A stretch of DNA of 5,511 nucleotides from Deltaproteobacteria bacterium (GTDB taxonomy: Bacteria > Desulfobacterota > Binatia > Binatales > Binataceae): NCBI GenBank assembly GCA_027403435.1, contig DAHZDR010000089.1, forward strand, positions 1-5,511, read 5' to 3'. A program made the translations under genes and the position numbers. This document shows positions 1 to 5,511 of the stretch, piece by piece. How positions within the stretch are numbered: position 1 is the first letter of the stretch; each line of letters begins with the position of its first letter. A model generated the notes under the pieces. It was not told where the DNA came from. It did no database searches and worked only from the letters and a program-made list of their open reading frames with translations.

Positions 1-466
1 GCGCCTGGTTTTGCAGCTCGGTCTGCCCGTAGGGCCCGGTGACGGTGACGAGGATGACCGGAATCGACGACGAGGCGTTGTACTTCAACACCAGCGGCGG
101 CAACGTTCCAGGCGGCATCAGGCCCAGATCGCCCATCGCCAAAGTGGCCAGATTGGCCGCGGCGGCGTCCATGTTGACGTCGTCATGGAAATAGACCGTG
201 ACCAGGCTGACGCCCGGCAGCGACCGCGATTCGATATGCTTGATCCCGCTGCCGAGCGTAAAGAAACGCTCATACCGGCTGGTTATATCCTGCTCCATCG
301 CCATCGGCGCATAGCCCGGATAAAAGGTGGCGACCACCGCGGCTTTGATATGCAGTCGCGGGAAAACGTCAACTGGCATCCGGGTGAACGCGGTAACGCC
401 CAAAAGCGCGACTAACAATGCGCCGACAACAATCAGATATGGATTTCTGAGCGAAAAGCTCGGCAT
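1..466 (-). CDS. RND-family efflux permease, N-terminal part (cut by window edge)
   Basis: This is the first 155 residues of an AcrB/MdtB-like RND inner-membrane permease, which uses the proton gradient to export drugs, metals or lipophilic compounds with a periplasmic adaptor and an outer-membrane channel. The sequence shows MPSFSLRNPY followed by transmembrane helix 1 (about residues 9-28). Next come the family hallmark RMPVDVFP (29-36) and the start of the periplasmic porter domain, with YPGYAP (49-54), a RYERFFTL stretch (64-71), HIESRSLPGVS (77-87) and MPPGTLPPLVLKYNASS (117-133). ATG at 466-464 is the natural start: GGGAG lies 7 bases upstream and the helix follows at the usual distance. 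The gene runs off the left edge, so the rest of about 1,000 residues is unseen. It has its own upstream spacer with a candidate promoter and operator, so it is probably not expressed only from the preceding operon. The substrate cannot be told from this part. Confidence 0.93.
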   Translation of the reverse strand, partial: MPSFSLRNPYLIVVGALLVALLGVTAFTRMPVDVFPRLHIKAAVVATFYPGYAPMAMEQDITSRYERFFTLGSGIKHIESRSLPGVSLVTVYFHDDVNMDAAAANLATLAMGDLGLMPPGTLPPLVLKYNASSSIPVILVTVTGPYGQTELQNQA

Positions 467-472
467 CGCGAA

Positions 473-478
473 TCTCCC
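473..478 (-). promoter_or_regulatory. Ribosome-binding site of the RND permease gene
   Basis: GGGAGA on the minus strand, with the GGGAG core seven bases before the ATG at 466. This is close to ideal Shine-Dalgarno spacing and supports the chosen start codon. Confidence 0.7.
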
Positions 479-506
479 GGTTTATTGACCAAATGGAACG
501 CCAAAG

Positions 507-536
507 ACTATACGGCCGGGCGATTGGAAATACGAA
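507..536 (-). promoter_or_regulatory. Candidate sigma70-type promoter for the RND gene
   Basis: On the minus strand a -10-like TATAGT (512-507; five of six bases match TATAAT) is preceded, with an 18-base spacer, by a weak -35-like TTCGTA (536-531; three of six match TTGACA). Transcription would begin near 500, giving a leader of roughly 33 bases that contains the ribosome-binding site. The weak -35 element lies inside a perfect inverted repeat, which fits a regulated promoter. The elements were found by eye and are not proven. Confidence 0.42.
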
Positions 537-545
537 CGATTTCCA
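525..545. promoter_or_regulatory. Perfect inverted repeat, probable repressor operator
   Basis: TGGAAAT, seven bases, then ATTTCCA forms a perfect 7-bp inverted repeat of 21 bases in total. The centre (535) coincides with the proposed -35 element of the RND gene promoter and lies about 70 bases before its start codon. Pumps of this kind are often controlled by TetR- or MarR-type repressors that bind such palindromes over the promoter, so an operator role is inferred. No regulator gene is in the window; one could lie elsewhere. Confidence 0.45.
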
Positions 546-799
546 CTTTCGATACGCCGCCGCGTTCGCTATCGCAGGTGGAATGCTTCGCCGGCGCATG
601 CGACAAAGCGTTTGCGGACGCCGTAATAACCTCAGACGGTCCATCGGGAAGCAAATTCGTCCGACATAAGCAATTGGGCGACGATGCGTGATAAAACGCT
701 ATAATTCGCCGCGCGTTTCCTGTGTTCTTCAGACTCGGTTATTTAGACGCAAAGACGCGGCTTCAATTCAACACGGCCGTCGGGATTTTCCATGGCGTC

Positions 800-824
800 A
801 ATAGCCAAGCTGAACGCGGCTATT
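800..824. repeat. Perfect 7-bp inverted repeat (hairpin)
   Basis: AATAGCC and GGCTATT flank an 11-base loop. It lies 65-90 bases beyond the glycosylase stop codon on the minus strand. No T-run follows it on the minus strand. On the plus strand it is followed by a few A/T bases only (TAA). It could be a transcript-end structure or a protein-binding site; the role is unknown. Confidence 0.35.
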
Positions 825-839
825 TAACTCCAATGGCGC

Positions 840-864
840 AAAAGAATCGCTATCACTAGCTATT
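840..864 (-). terminator. Weak intrinsic-terminator-like hairpin after the glycosylase gene
   Basis: On the minus strand, AATAGCTA, loop GTGA and TAGCGATT form a seven-pair stem with one A/G mismatch, followed at once by CTTTT. It begins about 25 bases after the glycosylase stop codon, which is the right place to end the transporter-glycosylase transcript. The stem has few GC pairs and the T-run is short, so termination would be inefficient and some read-through into the RND gene is possible. Confidence 0.33.
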
Positions 865-888
865 GAATCGAATCGCCGAATATATTGG

Positions 889-1587
889 TCAAGCAGTCCT
901 GCGGCGATCGGCCACACGGCCGATTTTGCGGTCCGTCGAGGGTTTGGGCGGGGCGCCGGCGGGCGTGACGATCCGCAGGCTTTGCCACAGGTACCATGAA
1001 GCGGCGGAGCGATATGGCCGCCAGCGCTCGCCGAGTTCGCGCAATTCCGCGGGCGTCGGCGGTTTGGCCATCGCGTAGAGCCGGCCGGCGGCGTTGCGCA
1101 CGCCGAGGTCGCCGACCGGCAGAACGTCGGGCCGCAGCAGATTGAACATCAGGAACATCTCGGCGGTCCAGCGGCCGATACCGTTGACGGCGGTAAGATG
1201 TTCGATGATTTCCTCGTCTGACATGCGGGGAAAGCGATGGAAGTTGATTGAGCCGTCGCGGACGCGGGCGGCGAGATCGCGAAGATAGGCCATTTTGCCG
1301 CGCGAGAGGCCGGCAGAGCGCAGCGTATCGTCGCTTGCGGCCAGAAGCCGCGCGGGCGTTGGAAAGCGGCCGGCGCCGGTGGCGCGGACGACGCGGTTTA
1401 GAATCGTGGCGGCGGCGGCGCCCGCCAGTTGCTGGAAGACAATCGCGCGGACGAGGGCGGGAAAGCGTTCGCGGCGATGGACGAATTTGATCGGCCCAAC
1501 TTCCTCGACCACGCGGGCGAGCGCGGGATCGGCGTTGGCAAGATGGCGGCGAGCGGCGGCGGCGTAGGGCGGAGAATCAGGGCGCAT
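889..1587 (-). CDS. alkA: DNA-3-methyladenine glycosylase II (AlkA-like, HhH-GPD family)
   Basis: This base-excision repair enzyme cuts alkylated bases such as 3-methyladenine from DNA, leaving an abasic site. From the ATG at 1587 it has 232 residues. The helix-hairpin-helix is LTAVNGIGRWTA (131-142). The catalytic aspartate that closes the HhH-GPD motif is Asp160 in LPVGDLGVR, equivalent to Asp238 of E. coli AlkA. A family-typical RWRPYRSAASWYLWQ follows (188-202). The length is nearer the short, one-domain-type AlkA proteins than the roughly 280-residue E. coli enzyme, which has an extra N-terminal domain. The basic C-terminal tail (PSTDRKIGRVADRRR) is not a family motif. A TTG five codons upstream (1602) is also open, but GGGAG sits eight bases before the ATG and overlaps that TTG, so ATG is preferred. 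It starts 18 bases after the binding-protein stop and is probably co-transcribed with the ABC genes. The family is sure; the exact substrate range is not. Confidence 0.93.
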   Translation of the reverse strand: MRPDSPPYAAAARRHLANADPALARVVEEVGPIKFVHRRERFPALVRAIVFQQLAGAAAATILNRVVRATGAGRFPTPARLLAASDDTLRSAGLSRGKMAYLRDLAARVRDGSINFHRFPRMSDEEIIEHLTAVNGIGRWTAEMFLMFNLLRPDVLPVGDLGVRNAAGRLYAMAKPPTPAELRELGERWRPYRSAASWYLWQSLRIVTPAGAPPKPSTDRKIGRVADRRRTA

Positions 1588-1595
1588 CGGCGCGA

Positions 1596-1600
1596 CTCCC
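1596..1600 (-). promoter_or_regulatory. Ribosome-binding site deciding the glycosylase start
   Basis: GGGAG on the minus strand lies eight bases before the ATG at 1587, in the 18-base gap after the binding-protein stop codon. It overlaps the alternative in-frame TTG at 1602-1600 and so argues against that longer start. Confidence 0.6.
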
Positions 1601-1605
1601 AATGT

Positions 1606-3258
1606 TCATTTTGCGGGCGGATGGGCCGACAGCCAGACGCGGTCGAGCCGCGCCGGACGCATCGGATTGAGCACGAGGCCATGCATCCAGGGCTGGCGGA
1701 TTTCCCAAGTGACCGGGAAATAGAGAAAGACCCAGGGCGCGTTGGCCACGGCGATTCGCTGAGCTTCGCGATAGATCGCGTAGCGGCGGGCCGGATTGGC
1801 GATCGGAGCGGCCTCGGCCAGCAGCGTGTCGAAGCGGGGATCGTAAAACCACGAGTCGTTGTTGGCGCCCCATTGCGCGCGCGACAGCAGGACCTCGAGG
1901 AAATTCGCCGGATCGGGAAAGTCGGCTTCCCATCCGGAGAAGAATAGCGGCACGGTTTGGGGTTGGCGAATCGCCTCGAGAAAGGGCGCGAAGGCGACCG
2001 GCTTGAGCCGCAGATTGACCCCGACGAGAGCGAGATCCTGCTGCACGGACTGGCCAAGGATCATCATGGTCTGATCGGCGGGCATCCAGAGCGTGGCGGC
2101 GAAGCCATGCGCGTAGCCCGCCTGTGCGAGCAGGGTGCGGGCGCGCGCGGGGTCATATGGATAGCCGGGGAGCGTGGGATCGTAGCCGGGCAGAGACGGC
2201 GGCAGGACGCCGTTGGCCGGGATGCCGCGGCCATTGATCACGGCGACGAGCTTGCGTTTGTTGACGGCGTAATTGAGCGCGCGGCGCACGCGCACGTCGG
2301 TAAACGGCGGCATCCGGCAATTCATGCCGAGGTAGCGCGTGGTCATCGTCACGATCCGCATCGTGAGCGCGTTGAGACGGGGAGTTTTGACGACGTAGGG
2401 AAAGACGGCGGGCGGAATCGCGGAGAGGTCGATCGCGCCGGCCTCGAAGCGGAACCATTGCAGATCCTCGCTGACGCCGATCGCCTCGATTACGCCGTCG
2501 AGGCGCGGCGCGCCTTTCACGAAATAGCCGGGATTGCGGACCAAGACGATACGCTGGCCGCCGATCCATTGGCGCAGCATGAAGGGTCCGCTGCCGACCA
2601 CGTGGCGGGAGAAATCTTCGCCGTAGCGGGCGACGACTTCACGCGGGACGGCGGCCGCGAAGGGCATCGCGAGCTTGTGCGGAAAGATCGGATCGGGCGC
2701 GTTCAGGCGAAACACGATGGTCCAGGGGTCGGGAGTTTCGATGCCGGCGACGGATTTGGCGCGGCCGGCGGCGAAGTCCGCGGCGCCGGCGATCCCGCGA
2801 TAATATTCCATCCCTTTGGAGCGCGTTTTCGGGTCGAGGACGCGTTCGATCGCGAATTTGAAATCGGCGCTGGTGACGAGGCGGCCATTGGTGAAGCGGG
2901 CGTCGCGGCGCAAATGAAAGGTGAAGACGGCCGAGTCCGGCGCGGCGGTCCATGCAGTCGCGAGATCGGGGACGAGATCGACCCCGGCGTCGCTGTAACG
3001 GATCAGCGTGTCGAAGAGCATCTGCTCGAACATCCAGGAATCGACGTCGTAGCCGGCGGCGGGATCGAGGGTCGGAACGTCGTCGAGGCTGGCAAGCTGG
3101 AGCACCTGCGCGCCCGGCGGAAAGATCGGCGGCGCCGAGCCGGCGTGACAGGCGGGCAGGATCAGCGCGGCGAGGAGCGCGGCCGCGACGCGGATCGGGA
3201 ACGGGCGGAATCGGCGGAGGCGCCGCCAGCGCGGAAATATCGCGCACGTCGGAGCCAT
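1606..3258 (-). CDS. ABC transporter solute-binding lipoprotein, family 5 (peptide/nickel type)
   Basis: This is the extracytoplasmic receptor that captures a peptide or similar solute and hands it to the two permeases encoded just upstream. From the ATG at 3258 it has 550 residues, normal for the DppA/OppA-like SBP_bac_5 family. A basic N-terminus with many Arg residues leads into a hydrophobic core (VAAALLAALI) and a lipobox LPAC, so Cys37 is the likely lipidated residue. Family landmarks follow: DVPTLDPAAGYD near residue 60, LVPDLATAW (95-103), HLRRDARFTNG (115-125), VGSGPF (221-226), and FFSGWEADFPDPANFLEVLL in the C-terminal half. A GTG ten codons upstream (3288) is also open but would overlap the preceding permease gene by 26 bases. 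The ATG begins four bases after that gene's TAA, which suits translational coupling. Neither start has a clear Shine-Dalgarno. The ligand is not predictable by eye; peptides, nickel, opines and sugars are all bound by relatives. Confidence 0.92.
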   Translation of the reverse strand: MAPTCAIFPRWRRLRRFRPFPIRVAAALLAALILPACHAGSAPPIFPPGAQVLQLASLDDVPTLDPAAGYDVDSWMFEQMLFDTLIRYSDAGVDLVPDLATAWTAAPDSAVFTFHLRRDARFTNGRLVTSADFKFAIERVLDPKTRSKGMEYYRGIAGAADFAAGRAKSVAGIETPDPWTIVFRLNAPDPIFPHKLAMPFAAAVPREVVARYGEDFSRHVVGSGPFMLRQWIGGQRIVLVRNPGYFVKGAPRLDGVIEAIGVSEDLQWFRFEAGAIDLSAIPPAVFPYVVKTPRLNALTMRIVTMTTRYLGMNCRMPPFTDVRVRRALNYAVNKRKLVAVINGRGIPANGVLPPSLPGYDPTLPGYPYDPARARTLLAQAGYAHGFAATLWMPADQTMMILGQSVQQDLALVGVNLRLKPVAFAPFLEAIRQPQTVPLFFSGWEADFPDPANFLEVLLSRAQWGANNDSWFYDPRFDTLLAEAAPIANPARRYAIYREAQRIAVANAPWVFLYFPVTWEIRQPWMHGLVLNPMRPARLDRVWLSAHPPAK

Positions 3259-3262
3259 CGCG

Positions 3263-4111
3263 TTACAACGTGGACGCGCGCCGCCCACGGCGGCGCAGAT
3301 AGCCGTGGCCGAGCAGGTTGAAGCCCATCACGGCGTAGAGGATCGCAAGCCCGGGAAAAATCGCCAGCCACGGCGCGGTGCGGAAATAGGCGGTCGATTC
3401 CTCGATCATGCGGCCCCAGCTTGGCGTCGGCGGCGGCACGCCGAGGGTCAGGAAGGACAGCCCGGCGTCGAGCAGAAGCGTGCCCGACGTGCCGAGCGCC
3501 GCCATCACGACGATAATCGGCATCACGTTGGGCGCGACGTGGCGCAAAATCAAGCGCGCGGGCGCGGCGCCAAGGGCGCGGGCGGCGACCACGAAATCGC
3601 GCCGGGATACCGCAAGCGCCTCGGCGCGGACGACGCGGGCGACCTGCGTCCATGAAACGAGGCCGATCACCAGCAGGACGGTCAGGACTCCGGGCTGAAG
3701 CACGGTGACCAGAGCCATCGCGAGCAGCAAGGCCGGCATCGTCAGCATCACGTCGGTAAAGCGCATCAGGAGCGAATCGACGGCGCCGCCGAGGAAGCCG
3801 GCGGCAAGGCCGATCGTGACGCCAATCGCGAGCGTCAGCGCCATCGCGGCGACGCCGACGGCGAGGGAGATACGCGCGCCGTAAATGATGCGGGAGAGGA
3901 CGTCGCGGCCGAGTTGATCGGTGCCGAGCGGAAACGCGAGCGAAGGCGGCGCCGGATCGCCGAACGTGGCGGCGACCGCGCGGACGGGATCGTGCGGCGC
4001 AAGCGCGGGCGCGAAAACCGCGGCGATCGCCAGTCCGAGCACCATCGCGGCGCCGGCGGCTTCCATGAAATTGAGCCGGAACTTCATCGTGGGATTGCGA
4101 TTGGCGCGCAT
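3263..4111 (-). CDS. ABC transporter permease, DppC/OppC type
   Basis: This is the second inner-membrane permease of a peptide-type ABC importer, 282 residues, typical for DppC/OppC. Transmembrane helix 1 (about 17-38) ends in FAPALAPHDP, the usual OppC N-terminal signature. PLGTDQLGRDVLSRIIYGAR (61-80) follows and leads into the transport domain. The cytoplasmic EAA loop that docks onto the ATPase is at 164-195, from EALAVSRRDFVVAARALG to HVAPN. GLSFLTLGVPPPTPSWGRMI (217-236) is the conserved C-terminal segment. The ATG at 4111 starts 21 bases after the partner permease stop. It has no well-placed ribosome-binding site, because AGGAG lies about 20 bases upstream across the preceding stop. 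In-frame ATGs at codons 9 and 16 are possible but have no better site. An out-of-frame ATG at 4116-4114 sits just before. The intact EAA loop implies that a working ATPase exists, though none is encoded in view. Confidence 0.94.
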   Translation of the reverse strand: MRANRNPTMKFRLNFMEAAGAAMVLGLAIAAVFAPALAPHDPVRAVAATFGDPAPPSLAFPLGTDQLGRDVLSRIIYGARISLAVGVAAMALTLAIGVTIGLAAGFLGGAVDSLLMRFTDVMLTMPALLLAMALVTVLQPGVLTVLLVIGLVSWTQVARVVRAEALAVSRRDFVVAARALGAAPARLILRHVAPNVMPIIVVMAALGTSGTLLLDAGLSFLTLGVPPPTPSWGRMIEESTAYFRTAPWLAIFPGLAILYAVMGFNLLGHGYLRRRGRRASTL

Positions 4112-4132
4112 CTCATGGATTTTCGGGGCGGA

Positions 4133-5065
4133 TTACTCCTGCCCGCCGCCGAGATCGATGCGCGGATCGAGCCATGCGTAAAGCAAATCCACGATCAAAT
4201 TGGCGGCGACCACCAGCGCGGCGGAAAACAATACCGTGCCCATGATCAGCGGGAGATCCAGGTTGAAGACGGCTTCAAAAGCGAGGCGGCCCAATCCCGG
4301 CCAATTGAAGACGGTCTCGGTGAGGACGACGCCGGACAGCAGGCCGGCGAAATCGAGGCCGGCGATCGTCACCAGCGGCAGGATCGCGTTGGGCATCGCA
4401 TGGCGCAGGATCGCGGCGCGGCGCGAGCGGCCCTTGCCGAGCGCGGTGCGAACGTAATCCTGATCGAGCGCGTCGGCGAGGCTGGCGTGAAGGATGCGCG
4501 AATAGTAGGCGGCAGCGCCAAGGGCCAGCGTGAGCGTGGGCAGCACGAGGCTGAGCGAGCCGTCGAAACCACCCAGCGGGAACCATCGCAGATAGAGGCC
4601 GCCGGCGATGAGCAGCAGCGTGCCCAGCCAGAACACCGGCATCGAGAGCAGCGCCAGGGCGGCGACCAGCAGCCAGTTATCGAGCGCGCGGCCGCGATAG
4701 GCGGCGGCGAGCGTCCCGGCGGCGACGCCGAGGATAAGCGAAAGGACGATCGCCGAAATGGCAAGCATCGCGGTCGCGGGAAAGCGGCTCAGGATTAGAT
4801 CCGTGACCGCTTCGCGGCGGATATAGGAGCGGCCGAGGTCGCCGTGCAACGCGCGATCGGCATAGCGGGCATATTGAATATAGAGCGGCTGATCGAGGCC
4901 CAGCTGGCGGCGAATGGTCGCCAGCGTTTGCGGGTCGGCCTTGGCGCCGGCAACGGCGACGGCGGGATCGGCCGGCGCCACGTACGCGATCGTGAAGGTG
5001 ATGACAGAGGCGCCCGCAAGCACCACCAAGCCAAAAAATACGCGGCGGATAACGTAGGCGAGCAT
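4133..5065 (-). CDS. ABC transporter permease, DppB/OppB type
   Basis: This is the first inner-membrane permease of the importer, 310 residues, the usual DppB/OppB length. It opens with MLAYVIRRVFFGLVVLAGASVITF, the standard N-terminal pattern with helix 1 at about 8-30. The periplasmic region ends in LGLDQPLYIQYARY (55-68) and GDLGRSY (75-81), both hallmarks of the family. The cytoplasmic EAA loop lies at about 194-226 (DALDQDYVRTALGKG to HAMPN). ETVFNWPGLGRLAFEAV (250-266) is the conserved signature before the last helices, and the protein ends in WLDPRIDLG. The start at 5065 is the first possible in this frame and fits family alignments from memory. The only GGAG lies directly against the ATG, too close for normal use, so coupling to the small gene ending 17 bases upstream is likely. 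It pairs with the DppC-type product to form the membrane channel. Confidence 0.95.
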   Translation of the reverse strand: MLAYVIRRVFFGLVVLAGASVITFTIAYVAPADPAVAVAGAKADPQTLATIRRQLGLDQPLYIQYARYADRALHGDLGRSYIRREAVTDLILSRFPATAMLAISAIVLSLILGVAAGTLAAAYRGRALDNWLLVAALALLSMPVFWLGTLLLIAGGLYLRWFPLGGFDGSLSLVLPTLTLALGAAAYYSRILHASLADALDQDYVRTALGKGRSRRAAILRHAMPNAILPLVTIAGLDFAGLLSGVVLTETVFNWPGLGRLAFEAVFNLDLPLIMGTVLFSAALVVAANLIVDLLYAWLDPRIDLGGGQE

Positions 5066-5082
5066 CTCCGCGCAGCGCCGGC

Positions 5083-5349
5083 CTAAGCGGCGAGATACCC
5101 GCGCGCCGCCAGGATGCGCGCAAGCCGGAGTTCAGCGCGGGCGCGCCGGCGCGCCTCCGGCGCGGAGGAATCGGCGGTTTGGGCGGTCAGCGCCGCGCGC
5201 TCGGCCTCGGACAATTCGCCCATCGAAGCTTCCATCGAGGCGAGCGTTTGCGCGGCGGCGGGAGCGAGCGTCCCGTGCACGCGGGCGCGGCGCAGGCTTG
5301 CGTAATGGGCCAGAAAAGCGGTCAGAGAAGAATGCACGCGCGGCTTCAT
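5083..5349 (-). CDS. Small protein of unknown function (88 residues)
   Basis: I do not recognise this family. The protein has 88 residues, no signal peptide or membrane helix, and is rich in Ala, Arg, Leu and Glu. It appears mostly helical: an N-terminal helix FLAHYASLRRARVHG (12-26), a middle helix ending ELSEAERAALTAQ (45-57), a short polar linker TADSSAPE, and a strongly basic amphipathic C-terminal helix ARRRARAELRLARILAARG (66-84). Its ATG shares the four bases ATGA (5349-5346) with the stop of the upstream membrane-protein gene, and it ends 17 bases before the DppB-type permease. This tight packing is the main reason to call it real, since such overlaps usually mean translational coupling. 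The DNA is as GC-rich as its neighbours, so composition alone cannot exclude a chance frame. No function is assigned. Confidence 0.66.
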   Translation of the reverse strand: MKPRVHSSLTAFLAHYASLRRARVHGTLAPAAAQTLASMEASMGELSEAERAALTAQTADSSAPEARRRARAELRLARILAARGYLAA

Positions 5350-5511
5350 CCGACCGCGGAGGCTCCGATGGGCGCAATCAAAAGACCAATTACATAGCCA
5401 ATCGCGGCGGCGCTGAGCGCAATCGCAAGAAAGCGCAAGCCGGCGACGGCCGGCGATCGCTCGCCCGCCAGCAGTCCTTCGAAGATGTAACCGACGGCGA
5501 ACAGCACCAGC
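5346..5511 (-). CDS. C-terminal part of a membrane protein, possibly VIT1/CCC1-like
   Basis: The last 54 residues of a gene that enters from beyond the right edge and ends in TGA at 5348-5346. The visible part begins LVLFAVGYIFEGLLAGERSP, continues AVAGLRFLAIALSAAAIGYV and ends IGLLIAPIGASAVG. That is the end of one hydrophobic helix, a short polar turn, and a second helix of about 20 residues near the C-terminus. The two-helix ending with a conserved-looking SP-x(4)-GLR turn is reminiscent of the VIT1/CCC1 iron/manganese transporter family, including rubrerythrin-VIT fusions. This rests on resemblance alone; other small multi-pass proteins could end this way. Its stop overlaps the next start by four bases, so the two are likely co-translated. 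The true length and start are unseen. Confidence 0.6.
   Translation of the reverse strand, partial: LVLFAVGYIFEGLLAGERSPAVAGLRFLAIALSAAAIGYVIGLLIAPIGASAVG

Larger units (their letters stand above)
467..888. other. Intergenic spacer between the glycosylase and RND genes
   Basis: This spacer of about 420 bases is visibly richer in A and T than the flanking genes and contains no convincing coding region. It holds the RND promoter, operator and ribosome-binding site at its left end, two hairpins near its right end (800-824 and 840-864), and an isolated perfect TATAAT on the plus strand at 700-705. A 68-codon plus-strand frame with a TTG start (485-691) lacks a ribosome-binding site and recognisable content, so I do not call it a gene. 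The middle part (about 550-695) shows only an eight-base palindrome, CGCATGCG (595-602). Confidence 0.7.

Noticed and set aside
11..415. 134-codon plus-strand frame opposite the RND gene
   Set aside because: The minus strand encodes a clear RND N-terminus; the plus-strand product is His/Arg/Gln-rich low-complexity sequence.
369..644. 91-codon minus-strand frame overlapping the RND start and its promoter
   Set aside because: It runs out of frame through the well-supported RND N-terminus, and the product looks random (Arg, Ser and Trp scattered).
485..691. 68-codon plus-strand frame in the spacer
   Set aside because: It has a TTG start, no ribosome-binding site, mixed third-position bases and no recognisable sequence, and it overlaps the RND promoter and operator. 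Probably chance.
1398..2057. 219-codon minus-strand frame overlapping the binding-protein and glycosylase genes
   Set aside because: A shifted frame of two real genes. I considered a frameshifted binding-protein/glycosylase fusion, but both real frames are complete with proper stop and start.
1957..3321. Long 454-codon plus-strand open frame opposite the solute-binding protein gene
   Set aside because: It is antisense to a clear family 5 binding protein. The product is Gly/Arg/Asp/Glu-rich low-complexity sequence with no recognisable domain, which is typical of the reverse of a GC-rich gene.
3914..4798. 294-codon plus-strand open frame opposite both permease genes
   Set aside because: It spans the junction of two well-supported antisense genes. 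Its product is Arg/Gly/Glu/Gln-rich without family features; a mirror frame.
4020..5462. GCGATCGC octamers (near 4022 and 5453), reminiscent of the cyanobacterial HIP1 repeat
   Set aside because: I noticed only two copies. GATCG-type words are expected in this GC-rich coding DNA, and nothing else points to cyanobacteria.

Overview
The window is a GC-rich bacterial segment in which every supported gene lies on the minus strand. A Gram-negative, diderm host is likely: there is the start of an RND inner-membrane efflux permease and a lipoprotein-type solute-binding protein. The RND N-terminus resembles versions common in Acidobacteriota, Binatota and some Proteobacteria. Nothing in the window fixes the taxon.

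Layout, read in the direction of transcription (right to left). At the right edge, 5511-5346 is the C-terminal tail of a small membrane protein, possibly VIT1/CCC1-like. Its stop overlaps the start of an 88-residue protein of unknown function (5349-5083) by four bases. Seventeen bases later comes a tight peptide/nickel-type ABC importer set: a DppB/OppB-type permease (5065-4133), a DppC/OppC-type permease (4111-3263) and a family 5 solute-binding lipoprotein (3258-1606). Eighteen bases after that, a short AlkA-type DNA-3-methyladenine glycosylase begins with its own good ribosome-binding site (1587-889). The gaps of 4 to 21 bases and one overlap suggest one transcript. Its promoter would lie beyond the right edge.

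A lower-GC spacer of about 420 bases (467-888) separates this run from the RND permease gene (466 to beyond base 1). The spacer holds a weak terminator-like hairpin after the glycosylase gene. Just ahead of the RND gene it holds a candidate promoter whose -35 element lies inside a perfect 7-7-7 inverted repeat, which looks like a repressor operator.

Together the two permeases and the binding protein would form a high-affinity importer for peptides or a similar solute, but neither ATPase gene is visible on either side of the trio. The glycosylase, which repairs alkylated bases, occupies a downstream slot where ATPase genes are often found. I found no mobile element, CRISPR array, tRNA or rRNA. 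No clearly novel system is evident. The best second looks are the operator-like repeat, the ATPase-less transporter linked to a repair gene, and the small unknown protein.
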